Under the pieces are notes generated by a model, which made no database searches, was not told the DNA's origin, and was given only the letters and a program-made list of their open reading frames with translations. From Stomoxys calcitrans (taxonomy: Eukaryota; Arthropoda; Insecta; Diptera; Muscidae), in the NCBI RefSeq assembly GCF_963082655.1, contig NC_081552.1, positions 64,354,589-64,418,588 of the forward strand: a stretch of DNA of 64,000 bases, in the 5' to 3' direction. Position numbers and translations under genes: made by a program. Shown here piece after piece: positions 23,761-35,696 of this stretch. Within the stretch, counting starts at the first letter, position 1; each line of letters starts with the position of its first letter.

Positions 23761-25470
23761 ATGGCAGCCGGTTGTACGCACCGGATTGTCTCGATGAAAC
23801 CCTCATCGGCAAGGGCTGCCGCCTCAGTGTACGTGTCTGTGATTCGTGTGACGAATCATGGGAGAGGCACACCCGGGAGTGCCTTCTCCGCACGCTTCTG
23901 GTCCGTGACGGGATTGAAAAGAACCCCGGACCCTTGTTCTGTTCGGTTTGCCAGAACCGCTTCCGGTGCATGGAGTGGGTACATTTCCGATCTTCCTCTG
24001 GCCTCAATTCACTACCGGAGTATAGTCATACTGGTTATGTCGCAAGGTGCTGTGCGAACATAGTCAGCAGTGGGTCACAAGTGTCGCCGTCATCGCCTTC
24101 TGCGCCCTCGTCGTCGGACTATGTGACCCCCCGTGCAATGTACAATGTGCTACGTAAGGATCGCGCAAGGAATGGAGGTGGGGGATTGCACCATTCCGTG
24201 CAATATAGACCCAGTCACCCCCACATGGAGTGCATGGGGAAAACCAAGCTTACAAATGCGACATAAATGGGTTACTATCTGGCCATAATCGTCTGGTTCT
24301 AGCGGACTTTAATGTGCATCACACTTCATGGCGTTCTCCCCTAGGTAACGACCAGTGTGGCATAGTTTTGGCAGAGCATGTTGATAGCTCCAAGTTTTGT
24401 ACGGTAAATGAAGATGCCCCCACAAGGATTACGAGGAGGTGCTCTAACCCTTTGGGGTTAGACCACCTCCCCATAATTTTCACCATCGACCGACCACCCG
24501 ACTTCATAACCTCTGAGCGCCGGACGATTATCACTAAACGTCACTAACGCCAGAATCAGCGAGCTGAATCTGTAAATAAACAGGGCAGTCAACGAACATA
24601 AGCGAAATTTGTTCCTGGAATACTTGGAGCAATGTTACTTAGGCACCGGTGTATGCAAGCTGTGGTCTACTGTTAAGTCACTCTCAAACCCCGGATGACA
24701 GGACCTCAGTCACTTTTGGCGAAATAATCGTGTCGAATCCGAAGAGATGTGCCAGGTTGTTCAACCGTCATTTAATTGTGCATTCCGAGAGTGACAGGGC
24801 ATGGAAGAGAGCCATTCGCCGTATTCGTGATCTCCGAGCCGATGAACAGCCATCACAATTTACCGTGGGCGAAGTTACGAATGTCGTCCGTGGCGCCAAA
24901 TCATCTAAGGCGTTGCGCCCCGATGGAACATTGATATTGAAGAATCTGGATTCACCTGGAGTTGAGTACCTTACTACTGTCCTCAACCTGTCACGGAACC
25001 CTCTTATAGTTCCCGATGTCTGGAAAATGGGCTGAGTGATCCCGCTACTGAAGCCTAGAAAGGACCAGAGTTTGGGGGAGTCGTACAGACCGATCTTCCT
25101 TCTCTCACCAGTGGCAAAGACGCTTGAGGCATTACTCCTTCCGAGCCTCGTAGAAGAATTTCCATTCGCCGAGCATCAACTTGGATTTCGAAGACTGCGT
25201 ACATTTACTGTGGCTTCAATCAGCCCAGGCCATGTGATAGGACGATCCTCGTGGCACTGGCCCTATCAAAGGCATTCGACACGGTCACCCATGCCAAATT
25301 ATTTGAGGACATCGCCAACACATCCCTCCAGCCAGGCCTAATATGATGGGTCGCGAATTATCTGTCATCGGTTGAATTTTGGAATAAGAAGCCGAAGCAC
25401 CGTAGAGTGGAACAGGGAGTTTCCCAAGGCGGGGTGATATCTCCCGCACTGTTTATCCTCTACCTCCGTG
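23761..25470 (+). pseudogene. Jockey/CR1-like LINE, internally deleted, 3'-truncated
   Basis: Reads in pieces. (1) 23772-24266: Cys-rich N-terminus (CDSC near residues 23-26) with VRDGIEKNPGP at residues 44-54, a 2A-like ribosome-skipping motif, followed by a CSVC zinc-finger-like segment. (2) 24230-24547: part of an apurinic-type endonuclease with ADFN (normally GDFN) and LDHLPI (normally SDHLPI). The N-terminal half of the domain and the segment before DHLPI appear deleted. (3) 24649-25035: linker with VPDVWKMG. (4) 25036-25341, then other frames: first RT segments, with motif A again LALSKAFDTV and then SQGGVISPALF. The element stops there, before YADD, and is joined to unrelated DNA. Same subfamily as 4569-6135. 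Intact elements would nick DNA and reverse-transcribe in the nucleus; this copy cannot. Confidence 0.88.
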
Positions 25471-25915
25471 AATTTAAACTCTTCTTTATGGGATTCCTAT
25501 CGCATGTTCCTGCCTTCCAAATTTCGCAGTTCTTAACTATTTTCTGAACTAATAGCCTTAGGATTGGAAAGAAATTTTGTGTTTAATTCCCTGATAATTT
25601 GGGACGATACCGGCATGACCATATTCTTTCACATGAAATAAAGATATCTGTTTCGTAGTCTCCTCCTCTAATGTAAGATCTTTGGCGAAATAGCTACTCG
25701 TATGAATGTTAAATTGTTATAATGAGAGCATAGACTTATTAGTTGTGTCTGTAACCTATTATATAAACTGGAAGTAAATTCCTGTCTTTCCTTTTGTATA
25801 TATCTCTTCATAATTCTGGGAATGTTACTATCCAAATTAGTGTCCAAAATTGGAATATGATCGTTAAGATCTTCAAGTTAGGGATGTATTGCTGCAGCGA
25901 CTGAATCGTTACAAT
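25471..25915. other. Unassigned DNA with a broken minus-strand frame
   Basis: Begins where the LINE homology stops. The minus strand would encode the 96-codon frame seen intact at 29358-29648, but one base is missing here near 25695. I do not recognise the product. Confidence 0.5.
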
Positions 25916-26190
25916 CATGATTTTCTCCAATATTTCTAATTTCACCCAGATCTACATCAATGCAAATGCAAATTTTGCCCATGGACATTCCACTAAGGAA
26001 CTGGGGCAAACTTCTCACATATCAATAAGTGCAGTCCAATTCAAGTTTAAGCTCAATGATAAGGGGCCTCCTTTTTATTGCCGAGTCCGAATGGCGTGCC
26101 GCAGTGCGACACCTCTTTGGAGAGAAGTTTTACATGGCATAGTACCTCACAAATGTTGCCAGCATTAGGAGGGGAAAACCACCGCTGAAA
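25916..26190. repeat. Dispersed fly repeat fragment
   Basis: Contains phrases such as CATGGACATTCCACTAAGGA and GTGCGACACCTCTTTGGAGA, which I recall from interspersed repeats in several higher-fly genomes, probably an untranslated LINE or SINE-like segment. This attribution is from memory and unverified. No coding function is evident in its 83-codon frame. Confidence 0.4.
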
Positions 26191-26195
26191 ATTTT

Positions 26196-27469
26196 TATAC
26201 CCTCCATCATAGGATGGGGGGTATACTAATTTCGTCATTCTGTTTGTAACTACTCGAAATGTTCGTCTGAGACCCCATAAAGTATATATATTCTTGATCG
26301 TCGCGAAATTTTATGTCGATCTAGCCATGTCCGTCCGTCTGTCCGTCCGTCCGTCTGTCTGTCGAAAGCACGCCAACTTCCGAAGGAGTATAGCTAGCCG
26401 CTTGAAATTTTGCACAAATACTTCTTATTAGTGTAGGTCGGTTGGTATTGTAAATGGGCCATATCGGTCCATGTTTTGATATAGCTGCCATATAAACCGA
26501 TCTTGGGTCCTGACTTCTTGAACCTCTAGAAGGCGCAAATCTTATCCGATTGGAATGAAATTTCGCACGACGGCCCATAACTTTATATAGCTGTCATATA
26601 AACCGATCTTGGGTCTTGACTTCTTGAGCCTCTAGAGTGCGCAATTCTTATCCGATTGCAATGGAATTTTGCACGACGTGTTTTGTTATGATATCCAACA
26701 ATTGTGCCAAATATGGTTCAAATCGGTCCATAACCTGATATAGGTGCCATATAAACCGATCTTGGGTCTTGACTTCTTGAGCCTCTAGAGGGCACAATTC
26801 TTATTCGATTTGAATGAGTTTTTGCTCGAAGTATTTCGTCATGATATCCAACAACTGTGCCGAATATGGTTCAAATCGGTCCATAACCTGATATAGCTAT
26901 CATATAAACAGATCTGGGGATTTGACTTCTTGAGCCTCTAGAGGTCGCAATTAATATCCGATTTGGCTGAAATTTCGCAAGATGTTTTTTATTGTAACTT
27001 TCAACAACTATGTCAAATAAAGTACAAGTCGGTTCATAACCTGATATAGCTGCCATATAAACCGAACTGGGATCTTGACTTCTTGAGCCTCTAGAGGTCG
27101 CAATTATTATACGATTTGCCTGAAATTTTGTACGACGGGTTCTTTCATGACCATCAATATACATGTTTATTATGGTCTGAATCGGTCCATAGCCCGATAC
27201 AGCTCCGATCTCTCTATTTTACTTTTTGAGCTCACAAAGAGCGCAATTCTTATTCGAATTGGCTAACATTTTACACAGGTCTCCAACATATAATTTAATT
27301 GTGGTCCAAACCAGACCATATCATGATATCGCTCTAATAGCAGAGCAAATCTTTGCTTATATCCTGTTTTGCCTAAGAAGAGATGCCGGGAAAAGAACTC
27401 GACAAATGCGATCCATGGTGGAGGGTATATAAGATTCGGCCCGGCCGAACTTAGCACGCTTTTACTTGT
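26196..27469 (+). mobile_element. Recombinant HINE across the duplication junction
   Basis: Head and GTCY (about 26329-26362) come from the end of unit 1. At 26570/26571 it switches mid-monomer into the 3' half that starts unit 2. Tail normal, ending 27469. This element is the physical breakpoint of duplication II. Confidence 0.88.
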
Positions 27470-27560
27470 TTAAGTTTGATTATTTCATACTTGTATTCCG
27501 AAAATCGGTCTCGAAGTAACGTCTTCTCAACACTTCTATAGTGTACCCTTAGTCAATCCG

Positions 27561-29270
27561 ATGGCAGCCGGTTGTACGCACCGGATTGTCTCGATGAAAC
27601 CCTCATCGGCAAGGGCTGCCGCCTCAGTGTACGTGTCTGTGATTCGTGTGACGAATCATGGGAGAGGCACACCCGGGAGTGCCTTCTCCGCACGCTTCTG
27701 GTCCGTGACGGGATTGAAAAGAACCCCGGACCCTTGTTCTGTTCGGTTTGCCAGAACCGCTTCCGGTGCATGGAGTGGGTACATTTCCGATCTTCCTCTG
27801 GCCTCAATTCACTACCGGAGTATAGTCATACTGGTTATGTCGCAAGGTGCTGTGCGAACATAGTCAGCAGTGGGTCACAAGTGTCGCCGTCATCGCCTTC
27901 TGCGCCCTCGTCGTCGGACTATGTGACCCCCCGTGCAATGTACAATGTGCTACGTAAGGATCGCGCAAGGAATGGAGGTGGGGGATTGCACCATTCCGTG
28001 CAATATAGACCCAGTCACCCCCACATGGAGTGCATGGGGAAAACCAAGCTTACAAATGCGACATAAATGGGTTACTATCTGGCCATAATCGTCTGGTTCT
28101 AGCGGACTTTAATGTGCATCACACTTCATGGCGTTCTCCCCTAGGTAACGACCAGTGTGGCATAGTTTTGGCAGAGCATGTTGATAGCTCCAAGTTTTGT
28201 ACGGTAAATGAAGATGCCCCCACAAGGATTACGAGGAGGTGCTCTAACCCTTTGGGGTTAGACCACCTCCCCATAATTTTCACCATCGACCGACCACCCG
28301 ACTTCATAACCTCTGAGCGCCGGACGATTATCACTAAACGTCACTAACGCCAGAATCAGCGAGCTGAATCTGTAAATAAACAGGGCAGTCAACGAACATA
28401 AGCGAAATTTGTTCCTGGAATACTTGGAGCAATGTTACTTAGGCACCGGTGTATGCAAGCTGTGGTCTACTGTTAAGTCACTCTCAAACCCCGGATGACA
28501 GGACCTCAGTCACTTTTGGCGAAATAATCGTGTCGAATCCGAAGAGATGTGCCAGGTTGTTCAACCGTCATTTAATTGTGCATTCCGAGAGTGACAGGGC
28601 ATGGAAGAGAGCCATTCGCCGTATTCGTGATCTCCGAGCCGATGAACAGCCATCACAATTTACCGTGGGCGAAGTTACGAATGTCGTCCGTGGCGCCAAA
28701 TCATCTAAGGCGTTGCGCCCCGATGGAACATTGATATTGAAGAATCTGGATTCACCTGGAGTTGAGTACCTTACTACTGTCCTCAACCTGTCACGGAACC
28801 CTCTTATAGTTCCCGATGTCTGGAAAATGGGCTGAGTGATCCCGCTACTGAAGCCTAGAAAGGACCAGAGTTTGGGGGAGTCGTACAGACCGATCTTCCT
28901 TCTCTCACCAGTGGCAAAGACGCTTGAGGCATTACTCCTTCCGAGCCTCGTAGAAGAATTTCCATTCGCCGAGCATCAACTTGGATTTCGAAGACTGCGT
29001 ACATTTACTGTGGCTTCAATCAGCCCAGGCCATGTGATAGGACGATCCTCGTGGCACTGGCCCTATCAAAGGCATTCGACACGGTCACCCATGCCAAATT
29101 ATTTGAGGACATCGCCAACACATCCCTCCAGCCAGGCCTAATATGATGGGTCGCGAATTATCTGTCATCGGTTGAATTTTGGAATAAGAAGCCGAAGCAC
29201 CGTAGAGTGGAACAGGGAGTTTCCCAAGGCGGGGTGATATCTCCCGCACTGTTTATCCTCTACCTCCGTG
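27561..29270 (+). pseudogene. Deleted LINE, second copy
   Basis: Duplicate of 23761-25470 (offset 3800), with the same deletions, the same 2A-like motif (nt 27701-27733) and the same truncation after SQGGVISPALF. I saw no differences between the two copies in this part. Confidence 0.88.
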
Positions 29271-29357
29271 AATTTAAACTCTTCTTTATGGGATTCCTAT
29301 CGCATGTTCCTGCCTTCCAAATTTCGCAGTTCTTAACTATTTTCTGAACTAATAGCC

Positions 29358-29648
29358 TTAGGATTGGAAAGAAATTTTGTGTTTAATTCCCTGATAATTT
29401 GGGACGATACCGGCATGACCATATTCTTTCACATGAAATAAAGATATCTGTTTCGTAGTCTCCTCCTCTAATGTAAGATCTTTGGCGAAATAGCTACATC
29501 GTATGAATGTTAAATTGTTATAATGAGAGCATAGACTTATTAGTTGTGTCTGTAACCTATTATATAAACTGGAAGTAAATTCCTGTCTTTCCTTTTGTAT
29601 ATATCTCTTCATAATTCTGGGAATGTTACTATCCAAATTAGTGTCCAA
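29358..29648 (-). other. 96-codon open frame, unidentified
   Basis: Minus-strand frame containing RIMKRYIQKERQEFTSSLYN and EEETTKQISLFHVKEYGHAG. No signal peptide, membrane segment or motif that I can name. It may be a fragment of a longer protein, since the homology of the surrounding DNA continues both ways. The counterpart in unit 1 has a frameshift. It could be a transposon- or virus-derived fragment or chance; I make no functional call. Confidence 0.3.
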
Positions 29649-29715
29649 AATTGGAATATGATCGTTAAGATCTTCAAGTTAGGGATGTATTGCTGCAGCG
29701 ACTGAATCGTTACAA

Positions 29716-29991
29716 TCATGATTTTCTCCAATATTTCTAATTTCACCCAGATCTACATCAATGCAAATGCAAATTTTGCCCATGGACATTCCACTAAGGA
29801 ACTGGGGCAAACTTCTCACATATCAATAAGTGCAGTCCAATTCAAGTTTAAGCTCAATGATAAGGGGCCTCCTTTTTATTGCCGAGTCCGAATGGCGTGC
29901 CGCAGTGCGACACCTCTTTGGAGAGAAGTTTTACATGGCATAGTACCTCACAAATGTTGCCAGCATTAGGAGGGGAAAACCACCGCTGAAA
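29716..29991. repeat. Dispersed fly repeat fragment (duplicate)
   Basis: Copy of 25916-26190 inside duplication II unit 2. Confidence 0.4.
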
Positions 29992-29996
29992 ATTTT

Positions 29997-31179
29997 TATA
30001 CCCTCCATCATAGGATGGGGGGTATACTAATTTCGTCATTCTGTTTGTAACTACTCGAAATGTTCGTCTGAGACCCCATAAAGTATATATATTCTTGATC
30101 GTCGCGAAATTTTATGTCGATCTAGCCATGTCCGTCCGTCTGTCCGTCCGTCCGTCTGTCTGTCGAAAGCACGCTAACTTCCGAAGGAGTATAGCTAGCC
30201 GCTTGAAATTTTGCACAAATACTTCTTATTAGTGTAGGTCGGTTGGTATTGTAAATGGGCCATATCGGTCCATGTTTTGATATAGCTGCCATATAAACCG
30301 ATCTTGGGTCCTGACTTCTTGAACCTCTAGAAGGCGCAAATCTTATCCGATTGGAATGAAATTTCGCACGACGTGTTTTGTTATGATATCCAACAACTGT
30401 GACAAGTATGGTTCAAATCGGTCCATAACCTTATATATCTGTCATATAAACTGATCTTGGGTCTTGACTTCTTGAGCCTCTAGAGGGCGCAATTCTTATC
30501 CAATTTGAATGAATTTTGGCACGTAGTATTTTGTTATGATATCCAACAACTGTGCTTAATATGGTTCAAATCGGTTCATAACCTGATATAGCTGCCATAT
30601 AAACCGATCTGGGGTCTTGACTTCTTGAGCCTCTAGAGTGCGCAATTCTTATCCGATAGGAATGAAATTTTGCACGACGTGTTTCGTTATTATATCCAAC
30701 AACTGTACCAAGTATGGTTCAAATCGGTCCATAACCTGATATAGCTGCCATATAAACCGATCTGGGATCTTGACTTCTTGAGTCTCCAGAGGTCGCAATT
30801 ATTATCCGATTTGCCTGAAATTTTGTACGACGGATTCTCTCATGACCATTAACATACGTGTTTATTATGGTCTGAATCGGTCAATAGCCCGATACAGCTT
30901 CCATATAAATCGATCTCTCTATTTTACTTCTTGAGCCCACAAAGAGCGCAATTCTTATTCGAATTGGCTGACATTTTACACAGGTCTCCAACATAAATAT
31001 AATTTAATTGTTGTCCAAACCGGACCATATCTTAATATCGCTCTAATCGCAGAGCAAATCTTTTCTTATATCCTTTTTTTGCCTAAGAAGAGATGCCGGG
31101 AAAAGAACTCGACAAATGCGATCCATGGTGGAGGGTATATAAGATTCGGCCCGGCCGAACTTAGCACGCTTTTACTTGT
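29997..31179 (+). mobile_element. HINE type A, full-length
   Basis: Starts TATACCCTCCATCAT, with GTCY block about 30129-30162, monomers, and a normal tail ending 31179. The tail is the first of five in tandem. Confidence 0.9.
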
Positions 31180-31589
31180 TTTGACTAAGAAGAGATGCCG
31201 GGAAAAGAACTCTACAAATGCTATCCATGGTGGAGGGTATATAAGATTCGGCACGGCCGAACTTAGCACGCTTTTACTTGTTTTTGCCTAAGAAGAGATG
31301 CCGGGAAAAGAACTCGACAAATGCGATCCATGGTGGAGGGTATATAAGATTCGGCCCGGCCGAACTTAGCACGCTTTTACTTGTTTTGACTAAGAAGAGA
31401 TGCCGGGAAAAGAACTCTACAAATGCTATCCATGGTGGAGGGTATATAAGATTCGGCACGGCCGAACTTAGCACGCTTTTACTTGTTTTTGCCTAAGAAG
31501 AGATGCCGGGAAAAGAACTCGACAAATGCGACCCATGGTGGAGGGTATATAAGATTCGGCCCGGCCGAACTTAGCACGCTTTTACTTGT
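31080..31589 (+). repeat. Five tandem HINE tails (A-B-A-B-A)
   Basis: The ~102-bp tail (from GCCTAAGAAGAGATGCC to TTTTACTTGT) is present five times, with ends at 31179, 31281, 31384, 31486 and 31589. Two types alternate. A has CTCGACAAATGCG and palindrome CCCGGCC; B starts GACTAAGAAG and has CTCTACAAATGCT and GCACGGCC. The higher-order period is 205 bp. Open frames across it are by-products. Confidence 0.93.
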
Positions 31590-32456
31590 TTGGCCTAAGA
31601 ACGAACGCAATTGAATGTGAAAAAAATCGGTTCAGATTTAGATAAAGCTCCCATATATATCTTTCATCCGATGTGCCATTTTAAAGCTGTAGAAGCCACA
31701 ATTTTGGTCCGATCCTTACAAAATTTGGCACAAAGTGTTTCTTTTGTTGTCGCAATATGTGTGTTGAAAAAAATCGGCCCACACTTAGATATAGCTCCCA
31801 TATATATCTTTCATCCGATATGCTCTTTTAAAGCTGTAGGAGCCACAATTTTGGTCCGATCTTTATCAAATTTGGCACAAAGTTCTTTTTGTGGCGTCCC
31901 AGTATGTGTGAAAAATTCAATTAGAGTCGGAACAGATTCATATGTAGCGCCCATATGTATCTTTCATGCGATATGCCCTTTTAAAGCTGTAGTAGCTACA
32001 ATTTTAGTCCCATCCTTAAAAAATTTGGCAGGAGATGTTTTATTTTAAGTCGCACAACATACAAAAATTGTCATCAAAATCGAACCAGATTTAGGTAAAG
32101 TTCCCATATGTATGTTTTTATAGACTATAGGCCGTAATAGCTACGATTTTGGTCCGATCTCTACAAATTTTTTCATGAGATTGACATCCTAATACGTGTG
32201 CAACATTTCATCATAATCGAATCAGATTTTGATAAAACTTTCATATATATCTTTTATGGGTTTCGACTTTTAAGGCTGTAGAAGGCGCAATTTTCGTACC
32301 ATCGTAAGAAAATCATAGAAGGTTCTATTCGATATTTCCATAGGTATGCAAAATTAAACTCTGACTAAATTTGGATATAAGTGCTATAGATTAAAAGTAT
32401 TACGTAGACTCGGTGGTGTAGGGTATTATATAGTCGGCTCCGCCCGACTTTTGCCT
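31590..32456 (+). mobile_element. HINE type C
   Basis: About five monomers of a different sequence ('GCTCCCATATATATCTTTCA', 'TTTTAAAGCTGTAG') ending in GGTGTAGGGTATTATATAG and the hairpin GTCGGCTCCGCCCGAC, then TTTTGCCTTT. The layout matches type A (monomers, TA-rich CCC motif, terminal palindrome) with different primary sequence. Head absent. Confidence 0.8.
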
Positions 32457-33125
32457 TTGGTGATTGAACGTGTTAACAGCATCAAAAAGCTTTTTCGTTA
32501 AAAAAACATTAAACCAATTCGGTGCGGTAGACCTAAAGTTATGTGTATTTAAGTATTTATGAAATCACTATAGGTCATATATGACCCAAAATTGCACACA
32601 CTACATTATAAACAGAGTGGTCAAATCAACCATTTCTGAAAGCCTATATTCTCTACTACAAACCGTGAAAAGATTGTAAAACGACCTGCTTTCTAGTTTC
32701 AAAGTTGTAAAGGCTTTACAACTACAAATAAAATGATGAATTAGTTATGGCCAGAAAAACAGGGTGTCGAGGCCATAGTGCATAATCAGTCAGGATTTAG
32801 AATTTCCACCACTGTTTCGTTAGCCTCATTTTCTGAGTCCGCCAAGAGTTCACCTTTACATGATTCGTTCTATCGTTTCTGATGAGTTTCCTTAGGCATC
32901 TAGGGGCAGTTGAGGAAGCATTGGAAACACTCTTCCTCAGGACAATTTACACTTGCAGTGTGGACGATTCTTCCATTGATGCTTTGCTAGCTGCTGCTGT
33001 GGAAGTACCTTTTGAGTTCCGTCCTTCCTAGCTGGCGCACACTTTGAGCCCAATTCCACGGCTGACCCACCCACACAGGGCTTGTCGGGTTACGTCTTGA
33101 CATCTTTTCTTCCTGTTCGATCTTG
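32457..33125. other. Unassigned DNA
   Basis: About 670 bp of mixed composition, more GC-rich towards 32800-33100. Short open frames only; no motif recognised on either strand. It may hold an old retroelement fragment, but I cannot support that. Confidence 0.5.
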
Positions 33126-33715
33126 GCAGGGGGATTTCCAGTCTCCTGCAAATGGTCTAAGGTCTCTAAGGGTCCAAGGAGTCAAAACTGGGGATCAGTT
33201 TACATGGAGGCTATATCCAGATCTAAACCGATATGGGCCATTTGAAATCCACAATAACCTACATTACTAAGAAGTATCAATGTAAAATTAAAGCGGATAT
33301 CTTCATTAGTTCGAACGCTATCGTTATTATGAAAGACGGACAGATGGCCACAGAATTTCCAGACGATATTTCGAGATGTTACAAACGGATCGACTAGATG
33401 ATGGCTTCTTGGGGCCGTAGAAAACTATTCAGGAAATTCGTTTACATGGAACACTTTATACGAGAGCTATATTCAAATTTAAACCGATATGGCCCATTTT
33501 CAATCTTCAACGATGAACACCAACAAGAAATACATATCTGTGCAAAATTTATAGCGGTTAGCCTTATTCAGTCGACCGCTATCGTGCTTTCCACAGGCGG
33601 CTAGATTGACTTAGAATAGCAAGACGATCAAGAATATATATACTTTTCGGCAGATAAATATTTCGAGGTGTTACTATGGAATCTTATGGAGGTTTGTATA
33701 AAAATTTTACATTTC
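33126..33715 (-). mobile_element. Diverged HINE monomers
   Basis: Two reverse-oriented blocks with phrases like GTTTACATGGAGGCTATATC, AAACCGATATGG and ACGATATTTCGAG, each ending in head-like sequence (near 33370 and 33680). The GACR block has decayed to a few bases. Confidence 0.65.
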
Positions 33716-34483
33716 GCATTGAACAGGAATCTACCGTCTATTGTCTCGACATTGCTACTTATTTAAGGGTCCCTGGTTAAAGAGAAAAGTAAAATTTTTG
33801 AGAAATAAATACGGTCTTCGTTTTTCTATATTTACATGGATTGTTTGATAATTGACATGACCAGTTCAGTAACTCTGTTTCGCAACGACCCAAATTTCTG
33901 ATTCAATGTACACGTTACCTGCCATACGCAGAGCTTTGGACATTACAAAATAACAAATCTAACATCATCGAGCAAGTAAACCTTCAATTCAGCTCATAAG
34001 CCAATCAAATATATAAGCCCATTAATTATCTAACAAATTGTTAATTTTAGTTTCCTGGAGGACTTTATACTATCGATAATAATTTTCAACTGTGATGAAA
34101 ACCTAAAGTATTCAACATAATAAAGACATAAGCTTTCAACAAGGTTAAAAGTGGAAAGAAAAATCCCATTGAAAAACTAAATCGCAAAAACCTGCAACAA
34201 CTATATTTCAATTGCAATTTCCTTTTTATATTAATTTAATAAATGATATAATTATATAACTACAAAGAAATCAGATTTCTTTTTGTGTCAGTTTTTATTT
34301 CATTAATTTTTTTTTGTTTTCAATAAATTGGTTTGATTGATTAATCTGTTCGAACTTTTTTTATTGTTAACTAGTCACCATAATAGTTAAACAACTACCA
34401 CTCATGTCCAACAACTAAACTTCACAATTGTATGCTTAATTGTGTAATTTTATGTTTAATTGAAAAAGTGAGTTTAAAATAAA
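33716..34483. other. Unassigned AT-rich DNA
   Basis: About 770 bp, very AT-rich with several T-runs. No coding signal or repeat similarity seen. It may be unique intergenic sequence into which the next HINE inserted. Confidence 0.6.
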
Positions 34484-35696
34484 ACAAGTAAAAGCGTGCT
34501 AAGTTCGGCCGGGCCGAATCTTATATACCCTCCACCATGGATCGCATTTGTCGAGTTCTTTTCCCGGCATCTCTTCTAAGGCAAAAAAGGATATAAGAAA
34601 AGAGTTGCTCTGCTATTAAAACGATATCAAGATATGGCCCGGTTCGGACCACAATTAAATTATATTTTGGAGACCTGTGTAAAATTTCAGCCAATTCGTA
34701 TAAGAATTGCGCCCATTGGGGCTCACGAAGTAAAATAGAGAGAACGATTTATATGGGATCAATATCGGGCTATAGACCGATTCAGACCATAATAAACACC
34801 TTTGTTGGTGGTCATGAGAGGATCCGTCGTACAAAATTTCAGGCATATGGGATAATAATTGCGACCTCTAGGGGTCAAGAAGTCAAGATCCCAGATCGGT
34901 TTATATGGCAGCTATATGAGGTTATGAAACGATTTGAACCATATTTGACACAGTTGTTGAAAAGAAAAATAAAATACGTCATGCAAAATTTCAGCCAAAT
35001 CGGATAGGAATTGCGCCCTCTAGAAGCTCAAGAAGTCAAATCCCCAGATCTGTTTATATGACAGCTATATCAGGTTATGGACCGATTTAAACCATACTTG
35101 GCACAGTTATTGGATATCATAACGAAATACTTCGTGCAAAAATTCATTCAAATCGGATAAGAATTGTGCCCTGTAGAGGCTCAAGTAGTCAAGACCCAAG
35201 ATCGGTTTATATGGCAGCTATATCAGGTTATGGACCGATTTAAACCAAACTTGGCACAGTTATTGGGTATCATAACAAAACACGTCGTGCGAAATTCCAT
35301 TCCATTCGGATAAGAATTGCGCCCTCTAGAAGCTGAAGAAGTCAAGACCCAAGATCGGTTTATAGAGGCTCAAGAAGTCAAGACCCAAGATCGGTTTATA
35401 TGGCAGCTATATCAAAACATGGACCGATATGGCCGATTTACAATATCAACCGACCTACACCAATAAGATGTATTTGTGCAAAATTTCAAGCGGCTAGCTT
35501 TACTCCTTCGGAAGTTAGCGTGCTTTCGACAGACAGACGGACGGACGGACAGACGGACGGACATGGCTAGATCGACATAAAATGTCACGACGATCAAGAA
35601 TATATATACTTTATGGGGTCTCAGACGAATATTTCGAGTAGTTACAAACAGAATGACGAAATTAGTATACCCCCCATCTTATGGTGGAGGGTATTA
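34484..35696 (-). mobile_element. HINE type A, full-length
   Basis: Minus-strand element from ACAAGTAAAAGCGTGCTAAG through the TTCGGCCGGGCCGAA palindrome, monomers, and a GACR block (about 35530-35562), to a head ending TATGGTGGAGGGTAT. It is immediately followed by the tail of another minus-strand element. Confidence 0.9.

Larger units (their letters stand above)
22771..26570. repeat. Tandem duplication II, unit 1 (3800 bp)
   Basis: Repeated with almost no differences at 26571-30371. The unit starts in a monomer at CGGCCCATAAC and ends in a monomer at CGCACGA of another HINE. It carries HINE 3' half, deleted LINE, unassigned DNA and HINE head. Confidence 0.93.
26571..30371. repeat. Tandem duplication II, unit 2 (3801 bp)
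   Basis: I spotted only two differences from unit 1: a one-base insertion near 29497, and T for C at about 30174 (CGCTAAC against CGCCAAC at about 26374). A few more may be hidden. Confidence 0.93.

Noticed and set aside
32941..33270. Possible host exon in the GC-richer stretch near 33000
   Set aside because: No splice-consistent open frame longer than ~60 codons and no recognisable domain, and the 3' part is a diverged HINE monomer.
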